The position numbers were made by a program, and so were the translations under genes. Below the pieces are notes generated by a model. It worked only from the letters and a program-made list of their open reading frames with translations. It made no database searches and was not told where the DNA came from. From Streptomyces cinnamoneus (GTDB taxonomy: Bacteria; Actinomycetota; Actinomycetes; Streptomycetales; Streptomycetaceae), in assembly GCF_002939475.1 (NCBI RefSeq), contig NZ_PKFQ01000001.1:4213001-4277000 (forward strand): a stretch of DNA of 64,000 nt, written 5' to 3'. Each line of letters begins with the position of its first letter. The first letter of the stretch is position 1. Below, in pieces: positions 52,219 through 61,171 of this stretch.

Positions 52219-55200
52219 TCAACTCCTTGGCATGGGCCAGCGTTGCGGTTCAGGTATTGGTACAGGCTTTCCATTTTCGTAAAATGTAATGCTATCCCAT
52301 GTGCGATCCCCAAGTCGTACAGATTTGCCTACGTGGTACATCTCGCGCTCGGTTGCGAGCCAGTTTCCTTCCATTCCGCGTTCGTAGGCGCCCAGGAAGC
52401 GCTCGGTTGGAGTGCTTCCGCTGAAGCCATCCATAACGACATGTAGTCGGGTGCCTGGATTGTGGGCGGCGGCTCTGACCTCTGCCTCCCAGGTCTCCCA
52501 GTCGTCTAGGTAGTGAGTGAATCCGTTATCATCCGCAAACTCGCGTAGTCCATATTTTCGAATCCCCAGCGCCACGTCCTTGGGCGGGCACGACATCAGC
52601 CCCAGCGGGTCCGCCCACGTGCACGGATTGTGTACGTAAGTCACCGGGTTCGGTGCCGGTGCCAGGCCCAGGGGGTCCGCCGACGCGTAGCGTCCCGTCT
52701 CCGGGTCGTAGTGGCGGTGGAAGTTGTAGTGGAGGCCCGTCTCCGGGTCGAAGTACTGGCCCGGGAAGCGCAGGGGGGTGTACGTCGTGCTGTTCTTCGA
52801 CCACGCCGTCGTGCCCCACAGCGTCGTGCGCGTGCGCCACGCCGTCGTGCCCGTTTCGTCGATCAGTTCGTTCGGCGTGCCGACCAGGTCCGTGATGATC
52901 GCGAAGAAGCGGCGGTCTATCTCGTGTTGCGGTGCGTCCGCCGCCGATATGCGTTCCGTCTGGGCCACCGGGCGCAGGCCGTCGTGGTCCCACGTCAGCG
53001 TCACCGGGTGCGGCAGGGCGGTCGACGTCGTCGTCTGTTCCGCCAGGGTCGGGCCGTCCCAGCAGAAGGTCACCTCCTCCGCCACCTCGCCCGCCCCGTC
53101 CAGGCGCTGCTTCGCCACCCGCCGGCCCAGCGGGTCGTACAGGTAGCGCCATCGCGTCCCGTCCGGGGTGACCACCGACCTCAGGCGGTCCTCCGCGTCC
53201 CACTCGTAGCGCCACGTGTCGGGCTTCCGGGACAGGCGGGTCTTCTGGCGCAGCACGACGCGGCCCTGGGCGTCGTGCTCGTAGCGGATGCCGCCCGCCC
53301 GGGATATTCGCGTGCCCGTGTACGTGCGGACGCCCTGCGCCTCCCGGCCCGGGTGGTCCGCCGGCCACGTGGCTTCCGTCTGGTTGCCCGCCTCGTCGTA
53401 GGCGTACCGCTCCGTCCAGCCCTCGGCGTGGACCGCCGTGACCCGGCCCGCCGCGTCCAGGTCGAACGTCCGGGTGCCCGTCAGCACGTCCGCCACGCCC
53501 GTGAGGTGGCCGTCGCGGCGGTACGTGTACGCCCGGTGCTGGAAGGCGGAGTCGTCCGGGCCGCCCGTCAGCGTCTGGGAGACCACGCGGCCCGCCGCGT
53601 CCCAGCCGTGGGTCAGCGTCAGGCCCCGGCCGAAGTGGCGCGCCACCTCCCGGCCCGCCGCGTCGTGCTCCATCGCGAAGGTCTGGCCCGACGCCGTCAG
53701 CGACGTGCGGCGGCCCGCCGCGTCGTACGTCCACGTGCTGACCGCCCCGCCCGGCGTGACCCGGCGGGTGCGGCGGCCCAGTTCGTCGTAGGCGAAGCAG
53801 AGCGTGCGGCCGTTCGTCGTCTCCGACTTGACGCGGCCCGTGCGGTCGCGGCCGTAGACCAGCGTCGCGTCCGGGCCCGTCGCCTCGACCAGGCGGCCGG
53901 CCGTGTCGTAGACGTAGGCCGTGACCGCGCCGGCGGCGTCCTTGGCCACCACACGGCCGAGCACGTCGTGCTCGTACGCGACCGTCTGGCCCAGGCCGTT
54001 CGTCCGGGCCTTGAGCTGTCCCGCCGCGTCGTGCGCGTACGTCAGGGTCCGCCCGTCGAAGTCCGTCTCGGAGAGCAGCCGGCCGGCCGGGTCGTAGTCG
54101 TACGTCCACGTCAGGCCCTGCGGGTTGGTGACCTGGCGGAGCTGGAGCCGGGTGTCGTGGGAGAACGCGTACCGCACGCCGTCCGGGCCCGTGCGGGCCG
54201 TGAGGAGGTCGAAGTGCGTGTACTCGTTCCGGGTCACCCCGCCGAGGGGGTCGGTGTACGTGACGCAGTTGCCCTCACCGTCGTATGTCCACCGTTCCTC
54301 CGACCCGTCCGGCGCCACGCGCCGGGCCAGCCGGCCTTCCACGGTCCACCACAGCCGCGTCGTCGACCCGAGCGGGTCGACGACCGTCGTGACGCGGCCG
54401 AAGGCGTCCCGCCGGTAGCAGGTCACGCCGCCCAGCGGGTCCGTGATCTCGACCGGGAGGCCGGCCGCGTCGCAACGGATACGGGTCACCCCGCCGAGCG
54501 CGTCGGTGACCGAGGCCGGATGTCCCGCCTCGTCGTACGCGTAGTGCGTCGTCACGCCCGCCGGGTCCGTGACCGACGTGAGGTTGCCCGCCTCGTCGTA
54601 CGCCTGGCGCCAGACCGCGCCGTCCGGGCCGGTGACCGTCTCGGTCAGGCCCAGGGCGTTGTACGTCGCCGTGCTCTCGCGGCCGTCGGGGCGCACGACC
54701 GCCACCGGGCGGCCGTCCTCGTCGTAGCGCAGCGCGGTGACGCGGCCGAGCGCGTCGGTGCGGGAGAGCAGACGGTCGTGGCGGTCCCGTCGCGAGAGCA
54801 CCGTGGCGCCGGTGGGGTCGGTCTCCGCGACGACTTGGGAGCGCGCGTTGACGGTGTAGCGGCTGGTGTTCCCCAGCGAGTCGGTCATCGTCGTGACGCG
54901 CAGCCCCGTGTCCGGGTCCGGCTCCCCGTACGTGAAGGCGCAGCGCATGTGGCCCTCGGTGCCCGTCTGGAACACGCAGCGGTCGGCGTCGTCGTACGCG
55001 TAGCGGTACGAGCGGTCGTTGCGGTCCGTCCAGCCGGTGATCCGGCGCCGCTCGTCGTAGGTGAAGCGCAGCGGATCGCCCGAGGAGTTGACGACTTCGG
55101 TGAGGTCGCCGTCCGTGTAGCCGTAGCGGATCAGTTCGGCGTCCGCCCCGCCCGGACCGCCGCCCACGAGGTGCAGGGCGGTGACGCGGCCCGCGTCCGA

Positions 55201-56982
55201 CGTGGTGACGCGGACGCGGTAGCCGGCGCTGTGCGCGAGGGCCTTCGGCGTGCCGTCCGCGTCGTACTCGAAGGTGATCCGGTGGCCGTTGCGGTCGCTG
55301 ACCTGTTCCAGCAGGGCGAGCCCGGCGTCGTAGGAGGCGAAGTGCCACGTACGGCCCCGCTGTGGGTCCGTGATGACGTAGCCGCCGTCGTCGGCGCACT
55401 CCAGGGGCCAGCGGTCCCCGTGGGACGGAAGCGTGGGAACGCCCGGTGCCGGGTGCGGGTAGGACAGCAGTCTGCCGTCCTCGCAGACGAAGAGGACGCC
55501 CTCGGCGTCGATCTCCAGGCGCTGGTCCACCGTGCTCGCCCAGGACGGTCCCAGCCACCGTCCCGCCCCGTAGCCGGACCGCACCCTGCGGGTGAAGACC
55601 AGGGGGAGCGCCCCGGGCAGAGACACGTCCGTCTGGGACAGGAACATGTGGCCCGTGGCCAGGTCCACGGGGTCTCCGCCGGTGCACCGGTCCCTGTCCT
55701 TGCGGCCGGCGTCGGCCGGGTTCGCCTTCTGGGTCCGCCGCGCCCCCTCCTCCCCGAGCTCCTCCGCCCCCTTGCGGGCCGCGCCCGAGAACGCGCGCCG
55801 TCCCGCCGCGGCGCCGGCGTTCGCGCCGCCGCTCGCCAGCGTGGCTCCGACGTCGAAGCCCAGGCGGCCCGACGCCTCCGCGTTGTCCTTGCCCCACTCG
55901 TCGCCCAGCAGCACGGCCGGGACGCGGTCGGGGTGGTTGGCCAGCGTCACGAGCCCCGCGCCGAGGCTGTTGACGTGGTCCAGGTAGGCGGCCGGGTGGG
56001 CGAGGTTGTACGGGTCGAGGGGGTTGACCGTGCGGATCGTCTTGACCGCGCCCATGCCCGCCTTGACGAAGCCGCCCGCGAAGTGGGTCGCCTCGATCCC
56101 GCCGGCGGTCCCGAGGTCGTCGAGGTTCATCTCCATGCGGTCGGAGAACGCCGGCTTCTCCGGGGCGTCCTTCAGCGCCGCCTTCACGGCGCCCGCCGCG
56201 TGTTCGGCCGCCGCGTCGCGCTGTCTCCGGGCGGCCGCCAGGGTCTCCTTGGCCTCCTGGATCTTGTCGGCGCCGACGTTGGGGCACTCGCCGGGCGGGG
56301 TCGGCCGGGTGCCGGGGTCCTGGCCCTTGTCCAGCTTCGCGTTGTACGCCTTCGCGGCCGCGTTGAAGGCGTCGACCTTCTCCTCGTACGCGGCGAAGGC
56401 CTTCTTCTGCGCCGCCTTGCCGGCCTTGTACGCGGCGACGGCCTCCTTGGCCCTGCCCTGGGCCCAGGTGACCGTCTCGGCGTACGCCTCCAGCGCCTTG
56501 GCGGCGTCCGAGCACGCCTGCGCCGCCCGGGCCCACCGCGTGGGGTACATGGCGAACTTCTCGCGGAAGGCGTCCGCCCCCTCGCCCTTCCAGTGGCTCG
56601 CGTCCAGGGCGGTCATGCCGCGGCCCACCCGGTCGAACGCGGTGGAGAAGTCCTTCAGGTGCGACGCCGAGGACCGGATCTTCGCGGGGGAGCCGTGGAC
56701 CAGCTCGTCGGCACGCTCGGTCTGGCCCAGCTGCTTCTCGCCGACGTGGGCGCCCATGTCGTCGGCGAACTCGTCGCCGAAGTCGTCCACGGTCCTGGCC
56801 GCCTCGTGCAGACCGACGGTGTCCAGGCCCTTGCCGAGCTCGTGGGCACCCCAGTTGACGCCCTCGCCGACCTTCTTCTTGCCCTCGTCCCAGAGGTGCT
56901 CACCCTCCTCGCCGACCTTGTCGACGCCCTTCTTGAAGGTGTTCTTGAGACCGTGCGTGACCTCGCCGAAAGGATTCCTCAC
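52219..56982 (-). CDS. RHS-repeat polymorphic toxin with type VII-type N-terminus
   Basis: 1587 residues from GTG at 56982. Residues 1-230: amphipathic export region with a WxG (DASHWKGEG) and coiled coils, the T7SS-secreted pattern. About 440-500: DUF6531 (GDPVDLATGHMFLSQTDV). About 500-1450: many YD/RHS repeats (GxVxxxxYDxxGRL type), forming a shell. RHS core end: HYDPETGRYASADPLGLAP, then DPLGLMSCP at about 1460. The last ~125 residues are the toxin tip, unknown family, from a lower-GC segment. Overlaps the upstream WXG-like gene by 4 bp. Probably delivered to competitors after self-cleavage at the core. Confidence 0.92.
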   Translation of the reverse strand: MRNPFGEVTHGLKNTFKKGVDKVGEEGEHLWDEGKKKVGEGVNWGAHELGKGLDTVGLHEAARTVDDFGDEFADDMGAHVGEKQLGQTERADELVHGSPAKIRSSASHLKDFSTAFDRVGRGMTALDASHWKGEGADAFREKFAMYPTRWARAAQACSDAAKALEAYAETVTWAQGRAKEAVAAYKAGKAAQKKAFAAYEEKVDAFNAAAKAYNAKLDKGQDPGTRPTPPGECPNVGADKIQEAKETLAAARRQRDAAAEHAAGAVKAALKDAPEKPAFSDRMEMNLDDLGTAGGIEATHFAGGFVKAGMGAVKTIRTVNPLDPYNLAHPAAYLDHVNSLGAGLVTLANHPDRVPAVLLGDEWGKDNAEASGRLGFDVGATLASGGANAGAAAGRRAFSGAARKGAEELGEEGARRTQKANPADAGRKDRDRCTGGDPVDLATGHMFLSQTDVSLPGALPLVFTRRVRSGYGAGRWLGPSWASTVDQRLEIDAEGVLFVCEDGRLLSYPHPAPGVPTLPSHGDRWPLECADDGGYVITDPQRGRTWHFASYDAGLALLEQVSDRNGHRITFEYDADGTPKALAHSAGYRVRVTTSDAGRVTALHLVGGGPGGADAELIRYGYTDGDLTEVVNSSGDPLRFTYDERRRITGWTDRNDRSYRYAYDDADRCVFQTGTEGHMRCAFTYGEPDPDTGLRVTTMTDSLGNTSRYTVNARSQVVAETDPTGATVLSRRDRHDRLLSRTDALGRVTALRYDEDGRPVAVVRPDGRESTATYNALGLTETVTGPDGAVWRQAYDEAGNLTSVTDPAGVTTHYAYDEAGHPASVTDALGGVTRIRCDAAGLPVEITDPLGGVTCYRRDAFGRVTTVVDPLGSTTRLWWTVEGRLARRVAPDGSEERWTYDGEGNCVTYTDPLGGVTRNEYTHFDLLTARTGPDGVRYAFSHDTRLQLRQVTNPQGLTWTYDYDPAGRLLSETDFDGRTLTYAHDAAGQLKARTNGLGQTVAYEHDVLGRVVAKDAAGAVTAYVYDTAGRLVEATGPDATLVYGRDRTGRVKSETTNGRTLCFAYDELGRRTRRVTPGGAVSTWTYDAAGRRTSLTASGQTFAMEHDAAGREVARHFGRGLTLTHGWDAAGRVVSQTLTGGPDDSAFQHRAYTYRRDGHLTGVADVLTGTRTFDLDAAGRVTAVHAEGWTERYAYDEAGNQTEATWPADHPGREAQGVRTYTGTRISRAGGIRYEHDAQGRVVLRQKTRLSRKPDTWRYEWDAEDRLRSVVTPDGTRWRYLYDPLGRRVAKQRLDGAGEVAEEVTFCWDGPTLAEQTTTSTALPHPVTLTWDHDGLRPVAQTERISAADAPQHEIDRRFFAIITDLVGTPNELIDETGTTAWRTRTTLWGTTAWSKNSTTYTPLRFPGQYFDPETGLHYNFHRHYDPETGRYASADPLGLAPAPNPVTYVHNPCTWADPLGLMSCPPKDVALGIRKYGLREFADDNGFTHYLDDWETWEAEVRAAAHNPGTRLHVVMDGFSGSTPTERFLGAYERGMEGNWLATEREMYHVGKSVRLGDRTWDSITFYENGKPVPIPEPQRWPMPRS

Positions 56983-57560
56983 CGTGCGCCCCCGGCCCGT
57001 CGCGCCCGCTCGGCCTGGTCCGCCAGCAGGGTGGCCGGGCCCACCTTCCCGCTCTCGACGGCGTCCTTGGCCGTCGCCTTGTCGGTCTCCACGACGTGGT
57101 GGAACGCGTCCTCGAACGATTTGCCGCTGTAGTCGGCGTGGGCGAAGTTGCCGTGGTCCGCGATCTCGTCCACGGACATCTCCTGGACGTCCTTGTCCGC
57201 CAGCGTCGGATCGGCGCCGAAGCCGGCGACCACGACCTTGAAGGTGCCCTTCACGTACTTGTCCTGCTCGTGGTACATGCCGGCCGACAGCCCCACGCGG
57301 CGCGCGAACTCGTTCCCGTCGTGGACCAGCGAGCGCACCCCCCACTCCCAGCGCTCGCAGAAGGTCTTGAACGCGCTCGTCAGGCCGTCGTGCCCGGTCT
57401 CCAGGCCCGACAGCGCCAGGTCGTCGAAGCCGCGTCCGGTGTTCGCGGCCCCGGTCATGCCCATGCCCAGCTCTTTGAGCTCGCCGATGGCGTCGTCGAT
57501 CCCCTTGGTGATCTGCCCCAACGCCTCGGAACTCGCGTCCAGCTCGTCCTGACCGCTCAT
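56979..57560 (-). CDS. WXG100-like partner of the RHS toxin
   Basis: 193 residues from ATG at 57560. Helical N-terminal half (SSEALGQITKGIDDAIGELKELG) and WEWGVRSLV suggest an ESX-like helical pair protein; the C-terminal half is acidic and unknown. Overlaps the RHS gene by GTGA and the gene before it by 4 bp. Likely chaperone or export partner of the RHS protein. Confidence 0.72.
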   Translation of the reverse strand: MSGQDELDASSEALGQITKGIDDAIGELKELGMGMTGAANTGRGFDDLALSGLETGHDGLTSAFKTFCERWEWGVRSLVHDGNEFARRVGLSAGMYHEQDKYVKGTFKVVVAGFGADPTLADKDVQEMSVDEIADHGNFAHADYSGKSFEDAFHHVVETDKATAKDAVESGKVGPATLLADQAERARRAGGAR

Positions 57561-58024
57561 CGCCGCGCCTCCCCCGTGCCGCCTTCGCCACCTGCGCCGT
57601 CCTCGGCGGTCACACCGCCGGCGTCCACCGCCGTACCCTCCGGCACGATCCCCGCCACCGGGGGCAGGAAGAACGGCGTCTCACCGCCCACGTCCAGCGC
57701 CACCCCCGTCGGCCCGGCGACCGCCGGCACCACGACGTCCAGCAGCCGCGCGCCGAGGACCGACACGAACGGCCAGCCGGAGCCGCTCCCGGCGTGCCCG
57801 CGCGCCAGGGCGAACCGCGCCAGGGCGGACTCGTCGGAGAACGCGTGGATCCACCACACGCCCCCGTGCGCCGTCGTCCACAGCCCGCCCCGCTCGTCCA
57901 GCGGCACCAGCACCGCCGTCCGCCGGAACTCCCCGATCGCCGCCTCCGGCCGCCCCCGCCCCTCGTGGATCGCGGCCACTTCCCCCGCTAAGCGCGTTAT
58001 TGACGCCAGATCAGTCACTGCCAC
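57557..58024 (-). CDS. SseB-like family protein
   Basis: 155 residues from GTG at 58024 (58018 or an upstream ATG near 58075 are alternatives). FRRTAVLVPLDERGGLWTTAHGGVWWIHAFSDESALARFA, described as residues about 30-70, fits the SseB N-terminal domain, often found with type VII-exported toxins in actinobacteria. Gly/Pro/Thr-rich end. First gene of the four-gene toxin operon. Confidence 0.7.
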   Translation of the reverse strand: MAVTDLASITRLAGEVAAIHEGRGRPEAAIGEFRRTAVLVPLDERGGLWTTAHGGVWWIHAFSDESALARFALARGHAGSGSGWPFVSVLGARLLDVVVPAVAGPTGVALDVGGETPFFLPPVAGIVPEGTAVDAGGVTAEDGAGGEGGTGEARR

Positions 58025-58171
58025 TGCCCTTTGTCTCCCCAGCCCCCGCCGCATCGGCAGCGTAGCGAACGACATGGCGATAAATCGCACCAGATCGGGG
58101 TGTGTTTGCAACGCGCGTGCCATTAACGTGTGTTCGGTCAGATCGATGGATCGGGGGATCGGGGGATCGAG

Positions 58172-59662
58172 ATGACGGAAACGACCGGAACAGCCGGAAC
58201 CACCGGTAGGGCCGGGACGACCGGTGCGCTCGGAGCGGTGGTCACCGGGGGCGGCGGCCTCACCGCGCAGGTCCGCGCCCTCGCCGAAGGCACGGTCTCC
58301 TCCCGCGCGCTGACCGAGGAGACGCTGCGCCGCATCGCCGCCACCCAGCCCACGCTCAACGCCTTCCGCGTTGTGCGGGCCGAAGCCGCCCTCCAGGAGG
58401 CCGAGGAGGCCGACCGGCGGCTCGCGGCGGGGGAGAGCGGGCCCCTGCTCGGCGTGCCCGTCGCCGTCAAGGACGACATGGACGTGGCGGGCGAGCCCAC
58501 CGCCTTCGGGTGCGCGGGCGCGTTTCCGCCGAAGCCGGCGGACAGCGAGGCCGTACGGCGGTTTCGGGCCGCCGGCGCGGTGATCGTCGGCAAGACCAAC
58601 ACGCCCGAACTGGGCCAGTGGCCCGTCACCAACGGCCCCGCGTTCGGCGTGACCCGCAATCCCTGGAGCCTCGCGCACACCCCCGGCGGTTCGTCGGGCG
58701 GCGCCGCGGCGGCCGTCGCCGCCGGGCTCGTGCCCGCCGCGCTGGGGTCGGACGGCGCCGGGTCGGTCCGCATCCCCGCCGCCTGGACCCACCTCGTGGG
58801 CATCAAGCCCCAGCGCGGCCGGATCTCCACCTGGCCCGAGCCGGAGGCCTTCCGCGGACTGACCTGCTACGGGCCGCTGGCCCGTACGGTCGCCGACGCC
58901 GCGCTGCTGCTGCACGCGGCGAGCGGCCCCCACGAGCGGGACCTGCACCGGCCGGCGTCCGTCGACCTGCTCGCCGCCGCCGGGCGCGAGCCCGGGCGTC
59001 GCCTGCGCGTCGCCCTGTCCTTCCGGCCCGCCTTCGCCGCGGTCCGGCACCGGCTCGACCCGGTGGTGCGGGACGCGACGGTGCGGACGGCCGAGCTGCT
59101 GGAGTCGCTCGGGCACGAGGTCGTGGAGGAGGACCCGCCGTACGGGCCCGTCGGGCTCACCTTCGTGCCGCGCTCGATGTCCGGGGTGCGGGACTGGGCC
59201 CGGCGCGCGCCCGACCGGACGCTGCTCGACGCCCGTACGCACGCCAACGCGCAGGGCGGGCTGCTGTTCGGCGGGGGAGTGCTGCGCGTGGCGCGGGCGG
59301 CGGAGGCGCCGCTGCGGCGGCGCGTCGGGGAGATGTTCGGCCGCTACGACGTGATCCTCACGCCCACCAACGCCGTGCCGCCGCTGCGGGCCGACGAGCT
59401 GGCCGGCTTGGGCAGCCGCGAGACCAACGCCCGGATGATCGCCGCCTGTCCGTACGCCTGGCCCTGGAACGTCCTGGGCTGGCCGGCCGTGAGCGTGCCG
59501 TCCGGCTTCACGGCCGGCGGGCTGCCGATGGGCGCGCAACTGCTGGGGCCGGCGGGTGGCGAGCCGCTGCTGATCTCGCTGGCGGCCCAGCTCGAAGCCG
59601 TTGAGCGGTGGTACGAGCGGTGGCCCGAGCAGGCCGCGGAGGGCGAGGAGGCCGCGGCCTGA
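58172..59662 (+). CDS. amidase
   Basis: 496 residues from ATG 58172. Amidase-signature enzyme: catalytic Lys100 (PVAVKDDMD), Ser174 (GGSSGG) and nucleophile Ser198 (GSDGAGSVRIP). Ala/Gly/Thr-rich start. Hydrolyses an amide bond; substrate unknown. Upstream, GATCGGGG units repeat (58145-58170), including the ribosome region. Confidence 0.9.
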   Translation: MTETTGTAGTTGRAGTTGALGAVVTGGGGLTAQVRALAEGTVSSRALTEETLRRIAATQPTLNAFRVVRAEAALQEAEEADRRLAAGESGPLLGVPVAVKDDMDVAGEPTAFGCAGAFPPKPADSEAVRRFRAAGAVIVGKTNTPELGQWPVTNGPAFGVTRNPWSLAHTPGGSSGGAAAAVAAGLVPAALGSDGAGSVRIPAAWTHLVGIKPQRGRISTWPEPEAFRGLTCYGPLARTVADAALLLHAASGPHERDLHRPASVDLLAAAGREPGRRLRVALSFRPAFAAVRHRLDPVVRDATVRTAELLESLGHEVVEEDPPYGPVGLTFVPRSMSGVRDWARRAPDRTLLDARTHANAQGGLLFGGGVLRVARAAEAPLRRRVGEMFGRYDVILTPTNAVPPLRADELAGLGSRETNARMIAACPYAWPWNVLGWPAVSVPSGFTAGGLPMGAQLLGPAGGEPLLISLAAQLEAVERWYERWPEQAAEGEEAAA

Positions 59663-59681
59663 GGGGGGAGGCGGGCCCCGA

Positions 59682-60401
59682 CTACGGTGCCAGCACGTCC
59701 AGTTCGGCCATCGCGCCCGTCGCGATCTCCCGCGTCAGCGCCTCGGCCCGCTCGGCGTCCCGCTCCCGCACCGCCTCCGCCACCCGTACGTGCAGCGTCA
59801 CCGCGGCCGGGTCGGGGTCGGTGAACATCACCTGGTGGTGGGTGCGCCCCGTGAGGACCTCCGCGACGACGTCGCCCAGGCGCGCGAACATCTCGTTGCC
59901 CGACGCGCGCAGGATCACCCGGTGGAAGGCGATGTCGTGCACCAGATAGCGCTCCAGCTGCTGGCCCCGCGAGGTGGCGACCATGCCGAGGGCGTGCTCG
60001 GTCAGCTGGGCGCACTGCTCGGCCGTGGCGTGGCGGGCGGCCAGGCCGGCGGCGACCGGTTCCACGGCGGAGCGCAGGACGGTCAGTGAGCGCAGCTGGC
60101 GGGGGCGGTCGGGGCCGGCCAGGCGCCAGCGGATGACGCGCGGGTCGTAGACGTTCCACTCCTCGGCCGGCAGGACGGTCACGCCGACGCGGCGCCGGGA
60201 GGCGACCAGGTGCATGGACTCCAGGACGCGTATCGCCTCGCGGATGACGGTGCGCGAGACGTCGAAGCGCTCTTCGAGCTCGTCGGTGCGCAGGATGCTG
60301 CCCGGTGGGTAGTCGCCTGATGTGATCGCGGGCCCGAGGGAGTCGAGCACGCGCGCGTGCAGGCCCTGTCCCTCCTGTCCCCCCTGAGCCTGGTTGTCCA
60401 T
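59682..60401 (-). CDS. gntR: FadR-type GntR regulator of gluconate genes
   Basis: 239 residues. Winged helix (LRTDELEERFDVSRTVIREAIRVLESMHLV at about 38-68) and the FCD ligand domain (HDIAFHRVILRASGNEMFARLGDVV, with the metal-binding His residues). Divergent from gntK with 128 bp between starts; the dyad at 60465-60479 is the likely target. Expected to repress gluconate use until gluconate or 6-phosphogluconate binds. Confidence 0.88.
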   Translation of the reverse strand: MDNQAQGGQEGQGLHARVLDSLGPAITSGDYPPGSILRTDELEERFDVSRTVIREAIRVLESMHLVASRRRVGVTVLPAEEWNVYDPRVIRWRLAGPDRPRQLRSLTVLRSAVEPVAAGLAARHATAEQCAQLTEHALGMVATSRGQQLERYLVHDIAFHRVILRASGNEMFARLGDVVAEVLTGRTHHQVMFTDPDPAAVTLHVRVAEAVRERDAERAEALTREIATGAMAELDVLAP

Positions 60402-60464
60402 GAGGTCAGCCTACGGGGGCCGGCGGAGGGCATTAAGTATGACGTTTTAGTTACGGGCCCTTGA

Positions 60465-60479
60465 ATACGTCGTACGTAT
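60465..60479. promoter_or_regulatory. dyad ATACGT-CGT-ACGTAT upstream of gntK
   Basis: Half-sites 60465-60470 and 60474-60479 with a 3-base centre, 51 bp before gntK and 64 bp before gntR. FadR-type GntR proteins bind short palindromes of this kind. Confidence 0.5.
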
Positions 60480-60529
60480 CGGCTTCAGTGAGGCCGCACA
60501 CCGATGTCGACGAAGACAGCGAGGTTCGG

Positions 60530-61039
60530 ATGACCACCCCCCACGTCATCGTGGTGATGGGCGTAGCCGGCACGGGCAAGACCACGATCGGCCCGCTGGT
60601 GGCGGAGGCGCTCGGCCTTCCGTACGCGGAGGGCGACGACTTCCACCCGGCGGCCAACGTCGCCAAGATGTCCGCGGGCACGCCGCTGGACGACGCCGAC
60701 CGGGCGCCCTGGCTGGACGCCATCGGCGCCTGGGCGGCCGGCCGGGCGGGGCGGGGCGGTGTGGTCAGCTGCTCGGCCCTCAAGCGCGCCTACCGTGACC
60801 GGCTGCGTGCCGCCGCGCCGGCCGGCGCCGTCGTCTTCCTGCACCTCACCGGTGAGCGTGAGCTGATCGCCGGGCGCATGGCCGCCCGCACGGGGCACTT
60901 CATGACCTCCCGGCTGCTGGACTCGCAGTTCGCGACCCTCGAACCGCTCGGGCCCGACGAGACCGGCGTCGTCGTGGACGTCGCGCCCGGCCCCGAGGTG
61001 ATCGCCGAACAGGCCGTCGCCGCGCTGCGACGGATGTAG
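60530..61039 (+). CDS. gntK: gluconokinase
   Basis: 169 residues from ATG 60530 (GAGG at 60521-60524). Walker A GVAGTGKTT (11-19), YAEGDDFHP and KMSAGTPLDDADRAPWL are the GntK hallmarks. Phosphorylates gluconate to 6-phosphogluconate. Followed after 132 bp by the transporter gene gntP; both likely controlled by the divergent GntR. Confidence 0.94.
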   Translation: MTTPHVIVVMGVAGTGKTTIGPLVAEALGLPYAEGDDFHPAANVAKMSAGTPLDDADRAPWLDAIGAWAAGRAGRGGVVSCSALKRAYRDRLRAAAPAGAVVFLHLTGERELIAGRMAARTGHFMTSRLLDSQFATLEPLGPDETGVVVDVAPGPEVIAEQAVAALRRM

Positions 61040-61171
61040 CCGCGCGTACGGCCCCTGCGGATCAAACCAGCCCCGGCGGCCCCCCGGCCCCGCCGGCCTC
61101 GGTGGCCGAGCCGATCAAGTGGCCGTAGCGCGCGTCGCCCTCCCCCCTCCTCCTCCCCTCAAGGAAGCCCC

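Noticed and set aside
52800..55500. Tandem DNA repeats in the RHS gene
   Set aside because: These are diverged protein-level YD repeats, not DNA repeats or a CRISPR array.
52630..57132. A 1500-codon plus-strand frame antisense to the RHS gene
   Set aside because: Val/Arg/Gly-rich shadow generated by the repeated YD codons on the other strand.
58141..58171. GATCGGGG repeats as an origin or attachment site
   Set aside because: Three short imperfect units in a ribosome-site region; no tRNA or integrase nearby.
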